From Vesta saturnalis (Eukaryota; Arthropoda; Insecta; Coleoptera; Lampyridae), in the NCBI GenBank assembly GCA_036346205.1, contig JARFJB010002009.1:5414001-5478000 (forward strand): a stretch of DNA of 64,000 bases. The letters run 5' to 3'. Positions 32,234 through 44,939 of this stretch are shown here, one piece after another. Numbering within the stretch: the first letter of the stretch is position 1; every line of letters begins with the position of its first letter. The position numbers and the translations under genes were made by a program. Below the pieces are notes generated by a model. The model saw nothing but the letters and a program-made list of their open reading frames with translations, did no database searches and was not told the origin of the DNA.

Positions 32234-33060
32234 AAAGCGGGCTCCAGAAAATTCAGTAGGTTTCCAATTTACACCTGGGTTAATGTGTGTGGTTGCTAAC
32301 AGTTGCTGTTATTCTAGTGCGGTTCTGTGAAAAAAAATCTATATTTGATCTTTAGCGGCTTTGAACATAAATCTTGGTAAATTCATAGTGTCGCAGCCCT
32401 TAACCGTCTTTAGTTTTGGGGAAGAGAAATGAAATAATTGAAAGGGTAATTGTGTAATATTAATTTTATTTTTGGATAATTAACGGTTAACTAATTACCT
32501 GTAACAAAGAAATTTCACAAATTCATAGGATAGTATTTGAGTTAATTAAAACCCCGGCCAATATTAACAATATTTACCTTTAATAACGTTTACCGCTATT
32601 GATTTAGTGAAATGCCGAGATTTAGGACTATTTGATAAAACGCATGCTGCGTTCTTCTGCAATTTTAATCAATTTAATTGATGCCCAGTGAAAAATTGTA
32701 ACGTGTAGGAAATTTTGTTTTTGTTTACGATTGTGAGGTTGTTTTGATGTAAGTTACAGGAGAGTTCAAAATTTAATACACATGGGAGTGGAATTTTTAA
32801 CGACTTCCAGAATTATCCTGTAACTTTTGGATACAGTATAATTAAGACAGGATTATTACAATTAGCTTAGCAATTAACTTAGATATTTGCGACTCTCACA
32901 AGATTCGAAAATTAACATTATGGGCAATTCGGTTTATCATTTTTGAATGTATAGATATTTCTGTTATAGCTATTTAATCTTAGTTGAGCTCATTTTAAAT
33001 TTATCTGGTCTCTCAAGTAAGGTTGTCACTGATTTTTTTTAGTTTAATTTTGATAATTTA
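32234..33060. other. AT-rich spacer
   Basis: No gene or repeat structure is recognised here. Confidence 0.5.
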
Positions 33061-33159
33061 CTAGTTAGCGAACGTGGCAAAATTACGGAATTCCTTTTTG
33101 TAAAATTGCTTATTTTTTTTTAATTTCTTTAAAATTAGCAAAAGTCCGTACAAGATTGT

Positions 33160-33330
33160 GGTTATTGTGTGAATTGTAATTATTGTGATTAGTGTGAGTA
33201 TTGCGATTGGGAGGACTGTGATGATTCTAATTGTGATTTTGACAATTTTCATGTTTTTGATTTTGATTATTGTGATTATTATGTAGATCGTGATTATTGT
33301 CATTGTGATTGTAATTACTTTCTCGTATAC
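33160..33330. repeat. Degenerate (GATTATTGT)n repeat
   Basis: A run of imperfect 9-base units such as 'attgtgatt'. The minus-strand frame across it (33061-33357) is a by-product rich in Ile/Thr. Confidence 0.85.
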
Positions 33331-33363
33331 TACGTATACTAAGAGAACGCAATACAATCGAAA

Positions 33364-34935
33364 AAAAATTTGAATTTTTTTTTGCGAATTTCACTTTCGT
33401 GTTCCGAGTCGAAAAACATCAATTTCACAAAAAATGTCGTGTCTGTCTGGGTGCCTGTGTGTGGCTCCGAGACTCGATATTAATGAGATTCGACAAATCA
33501 ATTATGGGGGGGGGGGGCGCGCGCGAAATGAGGCTGTTTGTTTGGGGTTGCATTTCCAAAACCAGAGCCAGAAAGTTTATCTTTGGTGAAAACCAAACCC
33601 CGATCAAACAAAATTTCTTTTAAAAATTTAAATTTAAAATGGCGGTCAATATGGCGATTTTAGTAAATTTCGGCGCTTGCGTTGTCTCTAAGAAACCATA
33701 GAAGCTACTTGCAATTCGAAATCGCCATTTGTAAATAAAAGTGCATGTTTTCGAACGGTTTGTAAATATTTTTGAAAAACTAAAATGTTGCCTTTAATTA
33801 CGGGGTTAAAATTGCCTTTTTTTCAAAATTGATTTTCTCATAAACGGCTCTGGTAATTTTTAAATTTACGTATTTTATAGTCATATAACGATAATATAAT
33901 GAGTTTCATGAGATTTCTCTAACTTATCCAGGACCGGAGTTAGAAATTTTCAAAATCCCTCATAACTATGAAAACAATGAAATCTTGGAATTAAGGGATT
34001 TTGAAATTTTTTTCGCGAATTTCAACGTTTTCGTGTTCCCTGAGTCGAAAAACATCGATTTCACGAAAAAAAATTCGTGTGTCTGTCTGTGTGTGGCTCC
34101 GAGACTATTTGATCGATTTTAATGAGATTTGACAAATCAATTAATGGGGGGAGAGGCGAAATGAGGGTGTGTTTTTGGGGTTGCATTTCCAAAACCAGAG
34201 CCAGAAAGTCTATCTTTGGTGAAAAGTTAGTAACCCTAAACCGCGATCGAACAAAATTTTTTAAAAAATTTTAAATTCAAAATGGCGACCAATATGGCGA
34301 TTTTAGTACATTTCGGCGCTTGCGTTGTCACTAAGAAACCATAAAAGCTACTTGCAATTCGAAATCGCCACTTGTAAATAAAAGTGCATGCTTTCGAACG
34401 GTTTGTAAATATTTTTGAAAAAATAAAATGTTGCCCTTAATTACAGGGTTAACATTGTCCTTTTTTTCAAAATTGATTTTCTCATAATCGGCTCTGGTAA
34501 TTTTTTTTACATATAACGATAATATAATGAGCTTTATGAGATTTCTCTAACTTATCCAGGACCGGAGTTATTTCAAAATCCCTCATAACTATGAAAAAAA
34601 TGAAATCTTGGAATTAAGGGATTATATAGTAGACATATATAGTTGCTAAACTACTATATTGAAATATTGTTAGCGCTTCCGGTTTTGCCGAAAATAACAA
34701 AAAGTTCTTTTTAAATTAAATAACGAAAATATAATGAGCTTTATGAAATTTCTATCTTATTCAGGACCGGAGCTAGGAATTTTAAAATTTAAAAATTTCA
34801 ATCCCATATAACTATGTTTCTAATACAAATCAAATCTTTAAATGAAGGGATTACATAGTAGGCATACATAGCTACTAGACTGCTATATTGGATTATTTTT
34901 AGCGCTTTCGGTTTTGCCGAAAATAAAAAAAAATT
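33364..34935. repeat. Tandem duplication of a ~640 bp unit plus partial third
   Basis: 33364-34003 and 34004-34640 are near copies. Both run from 'cgaatttca..cgtgttcc..gagtcgaaaaacatc' through 'gtctgtctg', 'gcatttccaaaaccagagcc', 'aatatggcgattttag' and 'cttatccaggaccggagtta' to 'gaaatcttggaattaaggga'. A third partial repeat (34641-34935) repeats 'ataacga(t/a)aatataatgag' and the 'cttccggttttgccgaaaat' segment. No coding is seen; the open frames at 33399 and 33425 are incidental. Confidence 0.85.
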
Positions 34936-35194
34936 ATTTTAATTTTTTTAATATTTTATATCAGAGTTTCAAAAACAATTCTAAAGTATTTTAAAGTTAA
35001 TTTCTCATGCTATCCAAATATGTAAAATATACATTGATTTGTAAAATACAGGGTGAATAACAAAAAAATAATTTTGTAGGTAAGTATATCTTATTAGTTA
35101 TTATATTGCAAGTTATACGGAGTTAGGAATTGCTGCGGGCAACAGTTAGTTTCCTTATAGGAGAAAGTGTTGTGCCGAAGTCCATCGGCCAGAT

Positions 35195-35995
35195 TTTTTT
35201 TTATTATTATTATTTTGATGATTTTTATTATTATGATTATTGCGACTATTGTGATTATTGTAAATTTCGTGAGGTTTATGATTCTAATTGTGATTTTACT
35301 GATTTTCATGATGTTGATGATTGTGATAATTGTGTGGCTTGTGATTTGTGATTGTGATTATTATGATTATTGTGCGGATTGTGATTATGGTTTTGATTTT
35401 AATGATGATTTTGATTATTACGACTATTGTCATTATTGTGAGGATTTTGATGATTCTAATTGTGGTTTTTATGATTTTGGTGATGCTTTTGATAGCTTTG
35501 ATTATTGCGGTTATTGTATTGTGATTGTGATTATTCTAATTGTGATTTTGATCATTTTCATGTTTTTGATGATTGTGATTATTGCGATTATTGTGATTAC
35601 TGTCATAGTGATGATTATTGTGATTTTGATAATGATTTTATTGTGAACATTGTGATTATTGTGACGATTGTGATGATTCTAATTGTGATTTTGATGATGA
35701 TTAACTATTTTGATAGTTTTGATTATTGTGATTAGCCTGATTTATGTTTATTGATGTTGTTCATGTTTTTGACTTTGATGTTGGTGATTATTGTGTAGAT
35801 TGTGATTATTGTCATTGTGATTTTGATTATGAATTTGGTGATTGTGTAGATTGTGAACATTGTGATTATTGGAATTAGTAGGATTGTTGTGATTATGGCA
35901 TTATAGTGACTATTGCAACTATTGTGATTATCGTAATTAACTTGATTATCATGACGATCGTAATTATTGTGATGATGTGAGATTATTTGGGGTTG
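35195..35995. repeat. Large degenerate GATTATTGT/GATTTTGAT repeat
   Basis: About 800 bases of imperfect 'gattattgtgat' and 'gattctaattgtgattttg' units. It produces artefactual open frames (such as 35167-35646) of repeated Ile/Val or Asp/Tyr/Cys. Related to 33160-33330. Confidence 0.9.
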
Positions 35996-36204
35996 TCTTC
36001 GTTAAGGTTATCAAGATTTTCGCGATACATGTTTTAAGTGACTGATGTTACGACCCAGTGATGGGTACGATTACTATTTTTATTGTGGTTATTAAGCGAC
36101 GTGTTTACAAATAATTAAAATTTTAGTCCAGGTTATAATCTGTCCAGAAACGAAGCGAAGCTTGGCAGCTTGCGTTGGGTTGTTTTATGATATGTACGAG
36201 TATA

Positions 36205-37323
36205 CTATACTCCCAAAATTGCTGGGACCCACAGCTACTACGTGTAGTAGAGGTCAAAATAAGTCGATTGGATCAAATTTATTTATATACCAAAATGTAC
36301 CGTTTGCCCGTGAGAAGAGTTCAAAGTTTACTACATAAAAACTCATTTTGTACGCTGTTCAGAAATGAGTGAAACAAATTAAATGAAATTTGACAAAAGT
36401 GCATTTTAGAGGATGGAAACCCAAAAGAAACTGTAGAAGGGTTTAAACCACCCTCATCCCCTGATATTTTTTCAGAACTTTCTTAGGGGTGGTAATACGG
36501 TTCTCAACTTTTTTAGCGAGAAGACTGATTAATTATCTTCATTTTGCTGCTCTTGTAAAAATTTCCCATTTCGTATAGTTTCGAAGGAAAAAGATGTTTT
36601 ATTAAATATTCGTACTACAAGTTTAATAAAATTGTAATACAAAATTTAGTTGGCAGTGGAAACAAAGGCTAAAGGTTTTTTTATAATAAATGTTCAATAT
36701 GACGGCCACCTTCATCAATACAAAGGTCAATTCGACGTAAAAAATTGAAATTCATCCTTCTTAGGACATCGTCGTTTTCTCGTAATGCGTTTACGGCATT
36801 TTGGATTTTGTTCCACAGCTGTTCGGAAGTATTAACCTCGTACACTTTTGTTTTTAACGCTCCCCAGATAAAGAAGGCGCACGGATTTGAATCTGGAGAC
36901 CGTGTTAGCAGTATTTAAGAAAACATTTTTTTACTTCGAAACTATGCGAAATATGAAATTTTTACGAGTAACAAAATGAAGATAATTAATTAGTCTTCTC
37001 GCTAAAAAATGAGAACCCCTAAGAAAGTTCTGAAAAAATATTTCAGGGGAAGAATGGTTTTAACCCTTCTACAATTTCTTTTGGGTTTCTTTGATTACCG
37101 AAAGGAGAGTAATCCTCTAAAACGCACTTTTGTCAAATTTCATTCAATTTGTTTCACTCATTTCTGAACAGCGTACAAAAATGTGTTTTTTTAATGTAAA
37201 CTTGGAACTCTTCTCACGGGCAAACGGTACATTTTGGCATATAAATAAATTGGGTACAATCGACTTATTTTGACCTCTACTACACGTGGTAGCTCTGTGT
37301 TCAAGCAATTTTAGAACACCCTG
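36205..37323 (-). mobile_element. Mariner-type deletion derivative with ~380 bp inverted arms
   Basis: The right tip is TTTTAGAACACCCTG|TA (to 37323). The left tip at ~36205 is decayed but continues 'ccaaaattgctggg'. The arms (36205-36600 and 36915-37323) are inverted copies; shared blocks include 'gtagaggtcaaaataagtcg', 'gcccgtgagaagagttc' and 'taattatcttcattttg'. Only ~230 bases of transposase remain between them. Confidence 0.8.
36681..36908 (-). pseudogene. Mariner/IS630-type transposase C-terminal fragment
   Basis: The minus strand reads RSPDSNPCAFFIWGALKTKV, YEVNTSEQLWNKIQNAVNAL, RRMNFNFLRRIDLCIDEGGR and HIEHLL, then TAA (36683-36681). This is the conserved tail (RSPDLTPLDFYLWG in related copies) with the natural C-terminus. 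The first two catalytic acidic residues and the DNA-binding domain are deleted, so it could only be moved by a related transposase. Confidence 0.85.
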
Positions 37324-37675
37324 TATAATAATTGTTGCCTTACCTTAATTTTAAAAACTCTATAAAATGATTTCTAACAAACGAAGTGTTTTATAATTAA
37401 ATGATATATTACAATATCTTTAAAATCACTTTTTATAGTTAAGTTTTCAATAAAACAATCGTCATTTGTTTGTCTGCAAAACCCATATATACGCCTATGA
37501 TCTTTACTTTAGAACTCAACAACAGGTACGTCCCATTGTTAAAGGATTAGCAGCTATTGATAAATAACTTGCGTTGTAGTTTAAGAAATCTTAATACAAA
37601 ATCGTGTACCGCTTATATATAAAATAAATGAACTATTTTAATTTATTCCTTCGCTTCGTTTCTGGACAGACTATA

Positions 37676-39737
37676 GACGCTACAAAGGAGGCTAACATAA
37701 TTCTGTTGACAGAATGTTGCATAAACACCTTCGCTTTATGAAAGAAATGGTACTTTTAGTTTTATTTTTTATGTATGCTTTAATAGTAGTAATTTAACCT
37801 CGTGAAATACCAATTTACATGAACAGTTTATCAATAGCTGTTTAACTCTTTGTCATATACGCCATTTATTTGCTGTTTATTATTCAATACAGTTGAATCC
37901 AACTATTGTTTGCGAATCTCTGAATTCAATAACCATGAAAGTATTGCTCGCACACTCTTTTTATAATGCCATTCATTTGCAACAATTATTTTAATTTGCT
38001 GAATTTATATAGGTAGCTATTTAACAACCTTCAAGTACACACTCACGAACCAATAATAAAGTAACGTTTATCGTTCAATGAAATTATTTATTCTTTTCTT
38101 TCTCACTTCCTGTTTTAAAATGGGGGTTTATTATTAGTATTAGTTGCTATTTGTTAAATATTAAAACGGTTTACTGTTACATTCTTTAAGTAAACGTCGT
38201 AATAGCCCACTCATTTTTAGAGAAGCCTGTTATTCAGTAATGCTCAACGATTGTGAATGTATTTTACACTTAAAATTATAGGTCCTCATTGGAATTGACA
38301 TTTTTATTAAGCGTGGATGGTAGACTATCTAACCTAAATTTATCAGCGCAGTTAATTTCAGGAAACCGTACGATTGAACTGGCATTAGGATTAATAAAGT
38401 ATTACAGCTAAAGAATAGCTAAAAGCTAAAAATTATTATTTATAGCATTATATACGATGCCTTTTCTGTGCCGTATTTTTAAAAATATCTACGTTAAAAA
38501 TTAAAAAATGAAACTAGTCTGTAGCGTCAAAAGTAGGTTAATTGTTTCGCTTTTAATGAAAACGGCGTTGCTTATTTAAGTTTCAATTTTTTTCTCATCG
38601 TCTTGTTTAGTTAATGAAAAAGAAATAGATTTCAGCGAATCTGAACGTGAATGTGTAACAAGCAACTGCAAAGTTATTGCCGTAAAATTCTGGAACTCTG
38701 TAAGAAAAAGGATGTCAAGTGTCCTTTGGTATTCTACAAAAAATGATATTGATGAAGATGTAATCAGTTATTTTATAGATAGCTTTAAGTCAATCTTGGC
38801 AATAAAAAGGTATATAAACAAAAACATCAATAATAAGAAAGCACAACATTTGTCAAAACAAGCACTAAACCTAAAATAATGTAAATTTTAATATTAAAGG
38901 TTTGAGAACCACTGACTTATGGGAGGTGTGTAGGTGTTCGAGGATGTTGCAGAAATTAAAATTGCATACTTTTGTTTACATGGTGTTTTGGAATGCAATA
39001 TTGGGTTTGTTATTTTAAGCCAGGCATGCTTGTTATTTATTCTTCGCGACAACGAGGCTTAATGAGTCAGCGGGGTTGTCATAAACTTAAGATACTTTGT
39101 TTTAGAGAAAAGCGAAAAGAAAATTTTGAGTTAATAACGTTAGAATTACTTTTCCGAGTTTAATACTGGTATTGAAGCTATTTAACGTTTTTGGAAATTG
39201 AGACTTTGGTAATTACAATGTAGATGCATATATTACAGCTTTATGAAAACTGTTTGACAGATTAGCAGTTTTAAGCGAACGGGAATACAGGCGACTTAGC
39301 TTTTGTTGCGTATTTGCTAATACTGAAAAAAACTAACATTAGGCGGTATGTATATATAGTTAAGGTCCAATGCAGCATATATTACACTAAAATTTCAATG
39401 GGTACAAATTAGTATAATAGTATTTCAAGCTGGAAAATGCACGTTGAGGACGTTTTGGATAGTTTTGGTACGAGGTGACGAACGCTAATTTTTTTAAATT
39501 TTAGCAGTAGCGATTGGACATAACCCTTCTATTGTTTGGTTGGACTTTCAAAAAGGGACTCGTTTTGAGCGATTGATCGATAAAGTTGTAAGAGCGGCCA
39601 TTTGGCTTAGGTTCATTGAGATCCGCAAAATTTATTTTTGATTAAATTTCACTTTATTAACAACTAAATAGCAGAAATATACACTGTATGTAAAATTTTC
39701 GCTACAGGGTTGTAAACTGGTTTTTTTTTGCCTGTGG
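37676..39737. other. AT-rich interval; one exon-like segment
   Basis: No element ends or long frames are recognised apart from the candidate exon at 38611-38809. The 38972-39163 frame is not convincing. Confidence 0.4.
38611..38809 (+). other. Candidate 199-base exon of an unknown gene
   Basis: A long pyrimidine tract with acceptor TCGTCTTGTTTAG ends at 38610, and a donor AAAAAG|GTATAT lies at 38809. Between them one frame is open throughout: two leading bases, then NEKEIDFSESERECVTSNCK, VIAVKFWNSVRKRMSSVLWY and STKNDIDEDVISYFIDSFKS before ILAIK. The other frames close quickly. Composition looks protein-like. I do not recognise the family. It does not join in phase with the 8221-8268 candidate. 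It could be a host exon or a transposon remnant. Confidence 0.35.
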
Positions 39738-41090
39738 TGTAGCGCCCCTCCAGGTACCCTATCTTGAAAAGTGTAATTTGAACTTATTTTCAAGAATGCA
39801 AATTCAAGAACAAAACAATCGTTAAGTGATTTATCTTGACTTTACTGACAATGTTACTATTACTCAAATTAATTGCTTACCTTACATGGACTTTCCTGAC
39901 AATAATTAAAAGATTAGAATTTATTTGCAAGTCTGATATTTAATTACTCGCAAACCTCAAATCTGATCAAATCAAGTGGTAGGTACGCTGTGCTATTTGA
40001 ATTAGGTAGGCTGGATGAGGTAAGTATTGCATCATGTGGGGCAAGTAAACATGAAACTACTCAACTTAAAATTAACGAGCTTTGCTATAAAATCCACTTT
40101 ATTCATAAATAAGTAAAAGTACATTAATAAAACAAATAATACAAAAAATCAATGAAAGGGTTAAATATATAACAAAACACCATTAAATCAAGTTAAAGTG
40201 CGTACAAAATTATAACATTAAGAGAAAAATAAATAAAAAGTAGTTTAGTTACACATAAACACGATAAAAACCCATGTAGTCACACCCACAATCGTGTTAT
40301 AAATAATCAGAATAAAAATCGTAATACCAAACATGTGGCCCTTTAAAACCAATCATGCCGGTCTTTAGGTGAATAAACACATAAAACAATAAAGTAAATT
40401 AGGGTACGTATAAAATACAACAATAGTAAATTTGCGCAGGTGATAATAAGGTGAAGGCAAGGACAAAAGAAAATTGACAAGGAATTTACACGACACAATT
40501 GTTTAATGACTACCAAAGCATAAAATACCTGGGTACAGTTACCAGAAATTACATATAAAGAGAAATTAGTTCGAAGGCAAACAACTCTGCTTAACAAACT
40601 GACACGAAACAAAACTCGTTAAATCAAAGCTTTACAAGGGTAAGTTATAAATAGATCATAACATCGTGGCCGGTATATACGTTTGAGTGCGTTAGTAAAA
40701 TATAGCGCCCCTTTCTCAGGTTACACGTTTATCTATACAACAATAAAAATAAAATTCGAGGTGTTTAATGGTTATCTAGACCCGGGAATGTGTACCCACT
40801 TGGCAATTGCTTTCTACAATTAATAACCGAACGGTATCATGTAACCGTTCACCAGCCTACCTCTACACAAATATAAATATAAACAACAAACAATGCTAAT
40901 TCACACAAATACAAGAGTGAGGGAGCCCTGTACTGTCTGTTATCTTAGCTGATTTCAGATTAATGAGCCCGCGTGCCAATAAGATACCTTTGCAAAACAA
41001 TGCTCGATTTTGAATAGGTTATATAGGCTTGTAGAATCATTTGCTGCCAGCCTTAAGTTCTATAAAAATACCTACTTACACTTGAATATA
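39738..41090 (+). mobile_element. LTR copy, truncated
   Basis: Starts TGTAGCGCCCCTCCAG and follows the LTR family closely ('tgtaatttgaacttattttc', 'tggactttcctgacaataat', 'accaaacatgtggccc'). It stops at 41090, where TA|CAGGGTATCTGTG begins, so a mariner-type element end has replaced the 3' third. It shows the uninterrupted sequence at the CACTG insertion site. The minus frame 40343-40612 is the counterpart of 19843-20097. Confidence 0.75.
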
Positions 41091-41812
41091 CAGGGTATCT
41101 GTGTATTACACCGACAACACAACTGTAGATTCAGGGGATAAAATAAAGATGATTTAGCGAAAAAAGTTTTTACTTTTCGAGATTGTATGTTAATTAAAGC
41201 ATTTTTCAATATTTTACGCACACTCAACTATCAACATTTTGAATAATTTTTGTTAAAATTGTGCCATACCCAGTAGGGAGTTCATGTACATCCTCCATTT
41301 TGGGGATAATTAATTTTGTACTCCTTTTTATGTGGTCGTACGCAGTAGCTTTGCTGCAACTGTTATGTTTATACCAGGTGTAACTTTTTGTGCAGCGTGA
41401 TATTGAATAATGTCAAATGTTAGCCGAGATTTCGTGCTAGTTTAAATGCTATTCGGTAGCTCAAATATATAATATATACTATCGTTTTATGGATAAGGTT
41501 ATTCGGACCAATTTCTGTTTCTAATTTAAATTGTTTAATTACTAATATTCTTTTTTTTTTATTCGAGATAAATTAGGTGGACTGAGCAAGCTTTTCCAAT
41601 TGTATTGAGGTAATTTAATCAAAAAGGGGTTTGTATTCAGTTTTGTTAAACGAAAGGTAAGCTGAATTACTTAATTAATTTTCCTTTCTAGCAAATAACT
41701 GATTTAATAGGTTTCTTAAATTGTCCTTTTCAGGCTAAGGTACGTAAGATCTTGCGTCGGACGGAAGGGGTATTGTTATTTTTGGTATTATAATTATAAA
41801 TAATAAATTACT
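41091..41812. other. Interval beginning with a mariner-type element end
   Basis: CAGGGTATCTGTGTATTACA at 41091 follows TA and looks like a transposon left tip. I could not find the matching right tip. The rest is AT-rich with no gene. Confidence 0.4.
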
Positions 41813-43832
41813 GTGAGCGTATGTACAAGCTCACGACTTGCCCTCGTCAAGCTTATGTTAACTTATATTTTTTTTTGTGGTTTTGGGTATAACATACATA
41901 CAGACCTGAAAGGCGCTTATGACATGACCTGGAGACATGGAATACTGCAAAAAATGCACAAATATGGCTTGCGCAACTTACCCAAGTTAGTGATGTCCTT
42001 TTTATCTAATCGACTGTTTTATGTTCGTGTTGGTAATGTCCTGTCTTCGTCCAGATCTTTACAAAATGGAGTACCGCAAGGTTCCGCACTCAGCTGTACG
42101 CTTTTTGCTTTAGCAATCAATGAGATTGCCACACAATTACAGCCTGGTGTGGAAAGTCATTGTATGTCGACGATCTCACCTTATTCTGCCGTGGTAAGAC
42201 CATTGGAGAGATCCAGCGTAAGTTGCAGCCCTCGGTGAATTCGATACACAAACAAGCCCAGTCAGTAGGATTTGTTTTCTCCCCTGAGAAAACAAAGTGT
42301 ATACATTCTGTAGACTGCGTAGACCTCATTACGATTCATTATTATATCTGGATGACGTGCCAATAAGATGTGCCGATACTGTCCGATTTCTGGGTCTGAC
42401 CTTCGACTCCAAATTAACCTGGAAAAATCATATCCAGGACCTAAAGCGGAAGTGTACCAAAACACTTAATTTATTTAAAGTATTGGCACGCACCAAATGG
42501 GGCGCGGAACCCAAAACCATGATTTATTTGTATCGGACCCTTGTGCTGTCGCAAATTGATTATGGCTGCATTGCTTATGGGTCAGCCACCAAAACAACCC
42601 TCGGAGCATTGAATACAATACACAATGTAGGTATACGTTATTGTTTGGGTGCTTTCCCTACCAGCCCTGCTGAGAGCTTATATTGTGAATCGGGCCTCTG
42701 CTCACTAGCAGATAGAAGGAACATGCTACTTATCAAATACATTGCAAAAATTATGGGGAATACGAGTCACCCTCTGTACAAGTTTACTGCAGAAGATGCA
42801 AATGTCACCACCGGGAAGTCTGTTTTTTGGAGATTCAGAAATTTTCTGCACACAGAGAGGTTTGATCCTCTCGAATTGATAAGTACATGTACCTTTGAAC
42901 TGCCGCCTTGGGGTTTGCGCCCAATTAAGGTGGACTTCGAACTTGCGGGAAACTTAAAACACGAACTGTCCAATCACGCCTGGCGGCAAAAGTGTTTCCA
43001 AGCTGTGAACAAAAATGCTTGTGAAAAAATCATATTCACGGATGGTTCGAAATCCAATGAAGGTGTGGGATCTGCGTTTGTTGTAGAGGAGGAGGTGCAT
43101 TCCTGGTCCCTCAATAAAAACGCGTCAATTTACCTCGCAGAGCAGTGCGCGATGTGGCAAGCTCTTTTGTATGTTCTCTTTACCCTACAGACTTGCGCGA
43201 CTTGCCTTATAGTGTGTGATTCTCGAAGCGATCTGGAAAGTTTGCGAGACATGTTCTCCACTAAACCGTTTGTGCAGAGGGTATGTTGCCTTGTGCACAC
43301 CCTAACATCACGACATTGCCAGGTAACCTTTTTATGGATGCCCAGCCATATAGGTGTGCATGGAAATGACCAAGCGGATGCAGCTGCCCGGAACGCTGCT
43401 CGGAAGGAACAGGCAGATGTGCCATTTGTAAGACCGACGGACTTGGTAAGCACTTTGAAAGAAAGAGTTGTGAACGGGTGGCAAATACGATGGCAGAACC
43501 AAAATACCCATCTGTACCAGGTGAAGAGATCCGTTAGAATGGAGTATTTGTCATTCAAGGCGGATCGAGAAAGTCTGACCAAGACGCATCGGCTGCGTAT
43601 TGGTCACACCGCTTTAACGCATAAGCATCTTCTGACGGGTCAAAATGCACCGATATGCACCGAGTGCAACGTACAGATAACTGTTAGACATGTCATCTGC
43701 GATTGTCCTAGGTACAATGCTCTGCGGTTACACTATGGACTGATTACAGTAAGAGGAAGCCTACAAAAAAGTGAAACTATAAAAAATACAATAAACTTTT
43801 TAAGAGCAATCAATCTGTTCCAAGAAATATAA
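41813..43832 (+). pseudogene. I-clade non-LTR retrotransposon ORF2: RT plus RNase H, 5' truncated
   Basis: The frame 41813-42238 has TDLKGAYDMTWRHGILQKMH (RT domain with the first catalytic Asp) and QNGVPQGSALSCTLFALAIN. After a frameshift near 42155, SLYVDDLTLFCRGKTIG carries the catalytic box (YVDD instead of the usual YADD). Another shift leads to 42297-43832, with FLGLTFDSKLTWKNHI (thumb) and RNase H: FTDGSKSNEGVGSA, AEQCAMWQAL, VCDSRSDLESL and GNDQADAAARNA. All four RNase H acidic positions are present. The zinc-like tail is ICTECNVQITVRHVICDCPR. The 511-codon frame is intact, so this copy is relatively young. Endonuclease and ORF1 are missing. Confidence 0.9.
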
Positions 43833-43905
43833 TGTGATGAATAAAGACAATAAGACTATAATATACTACATAGGCGAAATGACCATAGCAGTCGAAGCCT
43901 TATTA
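43833..43905 (+). other. LINE 3' UTR and A-rich tail
   Basis: A short 3' UTR follows the RNase H frame. It ends 'gcagtcgaagccttatt' then a run of A's near 43903-43912, the expected LINE 3' end. No clear target duplication was found. Confidence 0.6.
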
Positions 43906-44349
43906 AAAAAAACAAACATACTGTGTATAATTTATTTCATTTATTATTCATGTATTTATATAGCTATACAATAACGTTTGGTTTATTGCCTCCTTGGTTG
44001 GGAATTTAAAGAAAAAAAATATATTTACGTTTGTTGAGGGAATTGTCAATTAATTACTATTCCTATTACTCCCTTTACAGCTCTCTCCCTCTTTCAAGGA
44101 ATAAGAACAAATTTTCTTTCCCTTCTTTCTTTAAAGCTTGTGGCGCCTATTTCGGTTCTTTCCTCACTAACCAGATTCTAACTTCAACTATTTTATCGAT
44201 ACCTATGCAATCCGAGTGTTCTGCGATCTTCAGACCGTTTGATTAAGTTTTAGCCGAGCTCACTCATTTCTCCCGTTTTATGCAGTGTGGTGGTTAAACA
44301 CGTGGCAGATTCAACTAACGACATTTTGAAATCCGGTAACTTTATAGAA
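43906..44349. other. AT-rich spacer
   Basis: No recognised gene or element end is seen between the LINE tail and PLE 2. The frame at 44031-44246 is not convincing. Confidence 0.4.
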
Positions 44350-44745
44350 AGAGCAAATTTAACAAACTTTAATCAAATTTTGATGCAAGTGTAAAGTTGT
44401 GAATAACTTTAATTTCCAATTAATAAAATCATTCACAAATTGAAACTTGGCATACCAATGAAATAAGTATTCAAATCTAACAAACATGCAGTTTTTTTGT
44501 TAATAATTGTAATTGTTATTTTACAGTGAAAAGACAATGTAGAACGTTTAATACGATTTTTAATTCTAATTTCAATTTCAACTACATATGTTAAATGATT
44601 ATAGTGCTGTGGTAACTTAACATATAATTGGTAAAGCTTTTACGCCAAGGTCTACGAACTAAACACAGCTAAAATTAAAACTAAAACGTAGCATTGTGTC
44701 TTTTTTTAATTATTAGTACCAAAGCCGATTTAAACGGAGACCTTC

Positions 44746-44930
44746 TTATCTCTTGAGGGTATTAAAAAAAGCGGGATCACAAATTCGTTTTGCTCGATCC
44801 ACTAAAGTTACACCAATTTTTTGACCTGGATGGTGATTTGATATTTTATGAAGATATCTATCAGTGTGTGTCGGATTTCGGTAAAACTTAAAAGATAGTG
44901 AATAATTAGTTTTAGATATTACAAGACAAA
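44746..44930 (-). pseudogene. PLE reverse-transcriptase tail (minus copy)
   Basis: Within 45045-44746 the minus strand reads FKFYRNPTHTDRYLHKISNH, HPGQKIGVTLVDRAKRICDP and AFFNTLKR, the conserved 'RKPTHTDRYL..SNHHP' segment downstream of the RT core in Penelope-like elements. It ends abruptly at the junction with the 3' UTR; linker and endonuclease are missing. Confidence 0.85.
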
Positions 44931-44939
44931 AGGTAAACT

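Larger units (their letters stand above)
36134..37675. mobile_element. MITE with 27-bp inverted repeats, invaded by a mariner-type element
   Basis: TATAATCTGTCCAGAAACGA (and on to 'agcgaag') at 36134-36160 is mirrored at 37649-37675 with one mismatch. Without the inner element (36205-37323) the unit is ~420 bases and non-coding. The target duplication is probably TA, but the tips are ambiguous. Confidence 0.75.

Noticed and set aside
33061..33357. 98-codon minus frame rich in Ile/Thr
   Set aside because: Same simple-repeat origin as above.
35167..35735. Long open frames (up to 159 codons) of Ile/Val or Asp/Tyr/Cys
   Set aside because: They run through a degenerate GATTATTGT repeat in several frames at once; composition is that of the repeat, not of a protein.
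43130..43582. 150-codon minus frame
   Set aside because: Antisense shadow of the LINE RNase H region.
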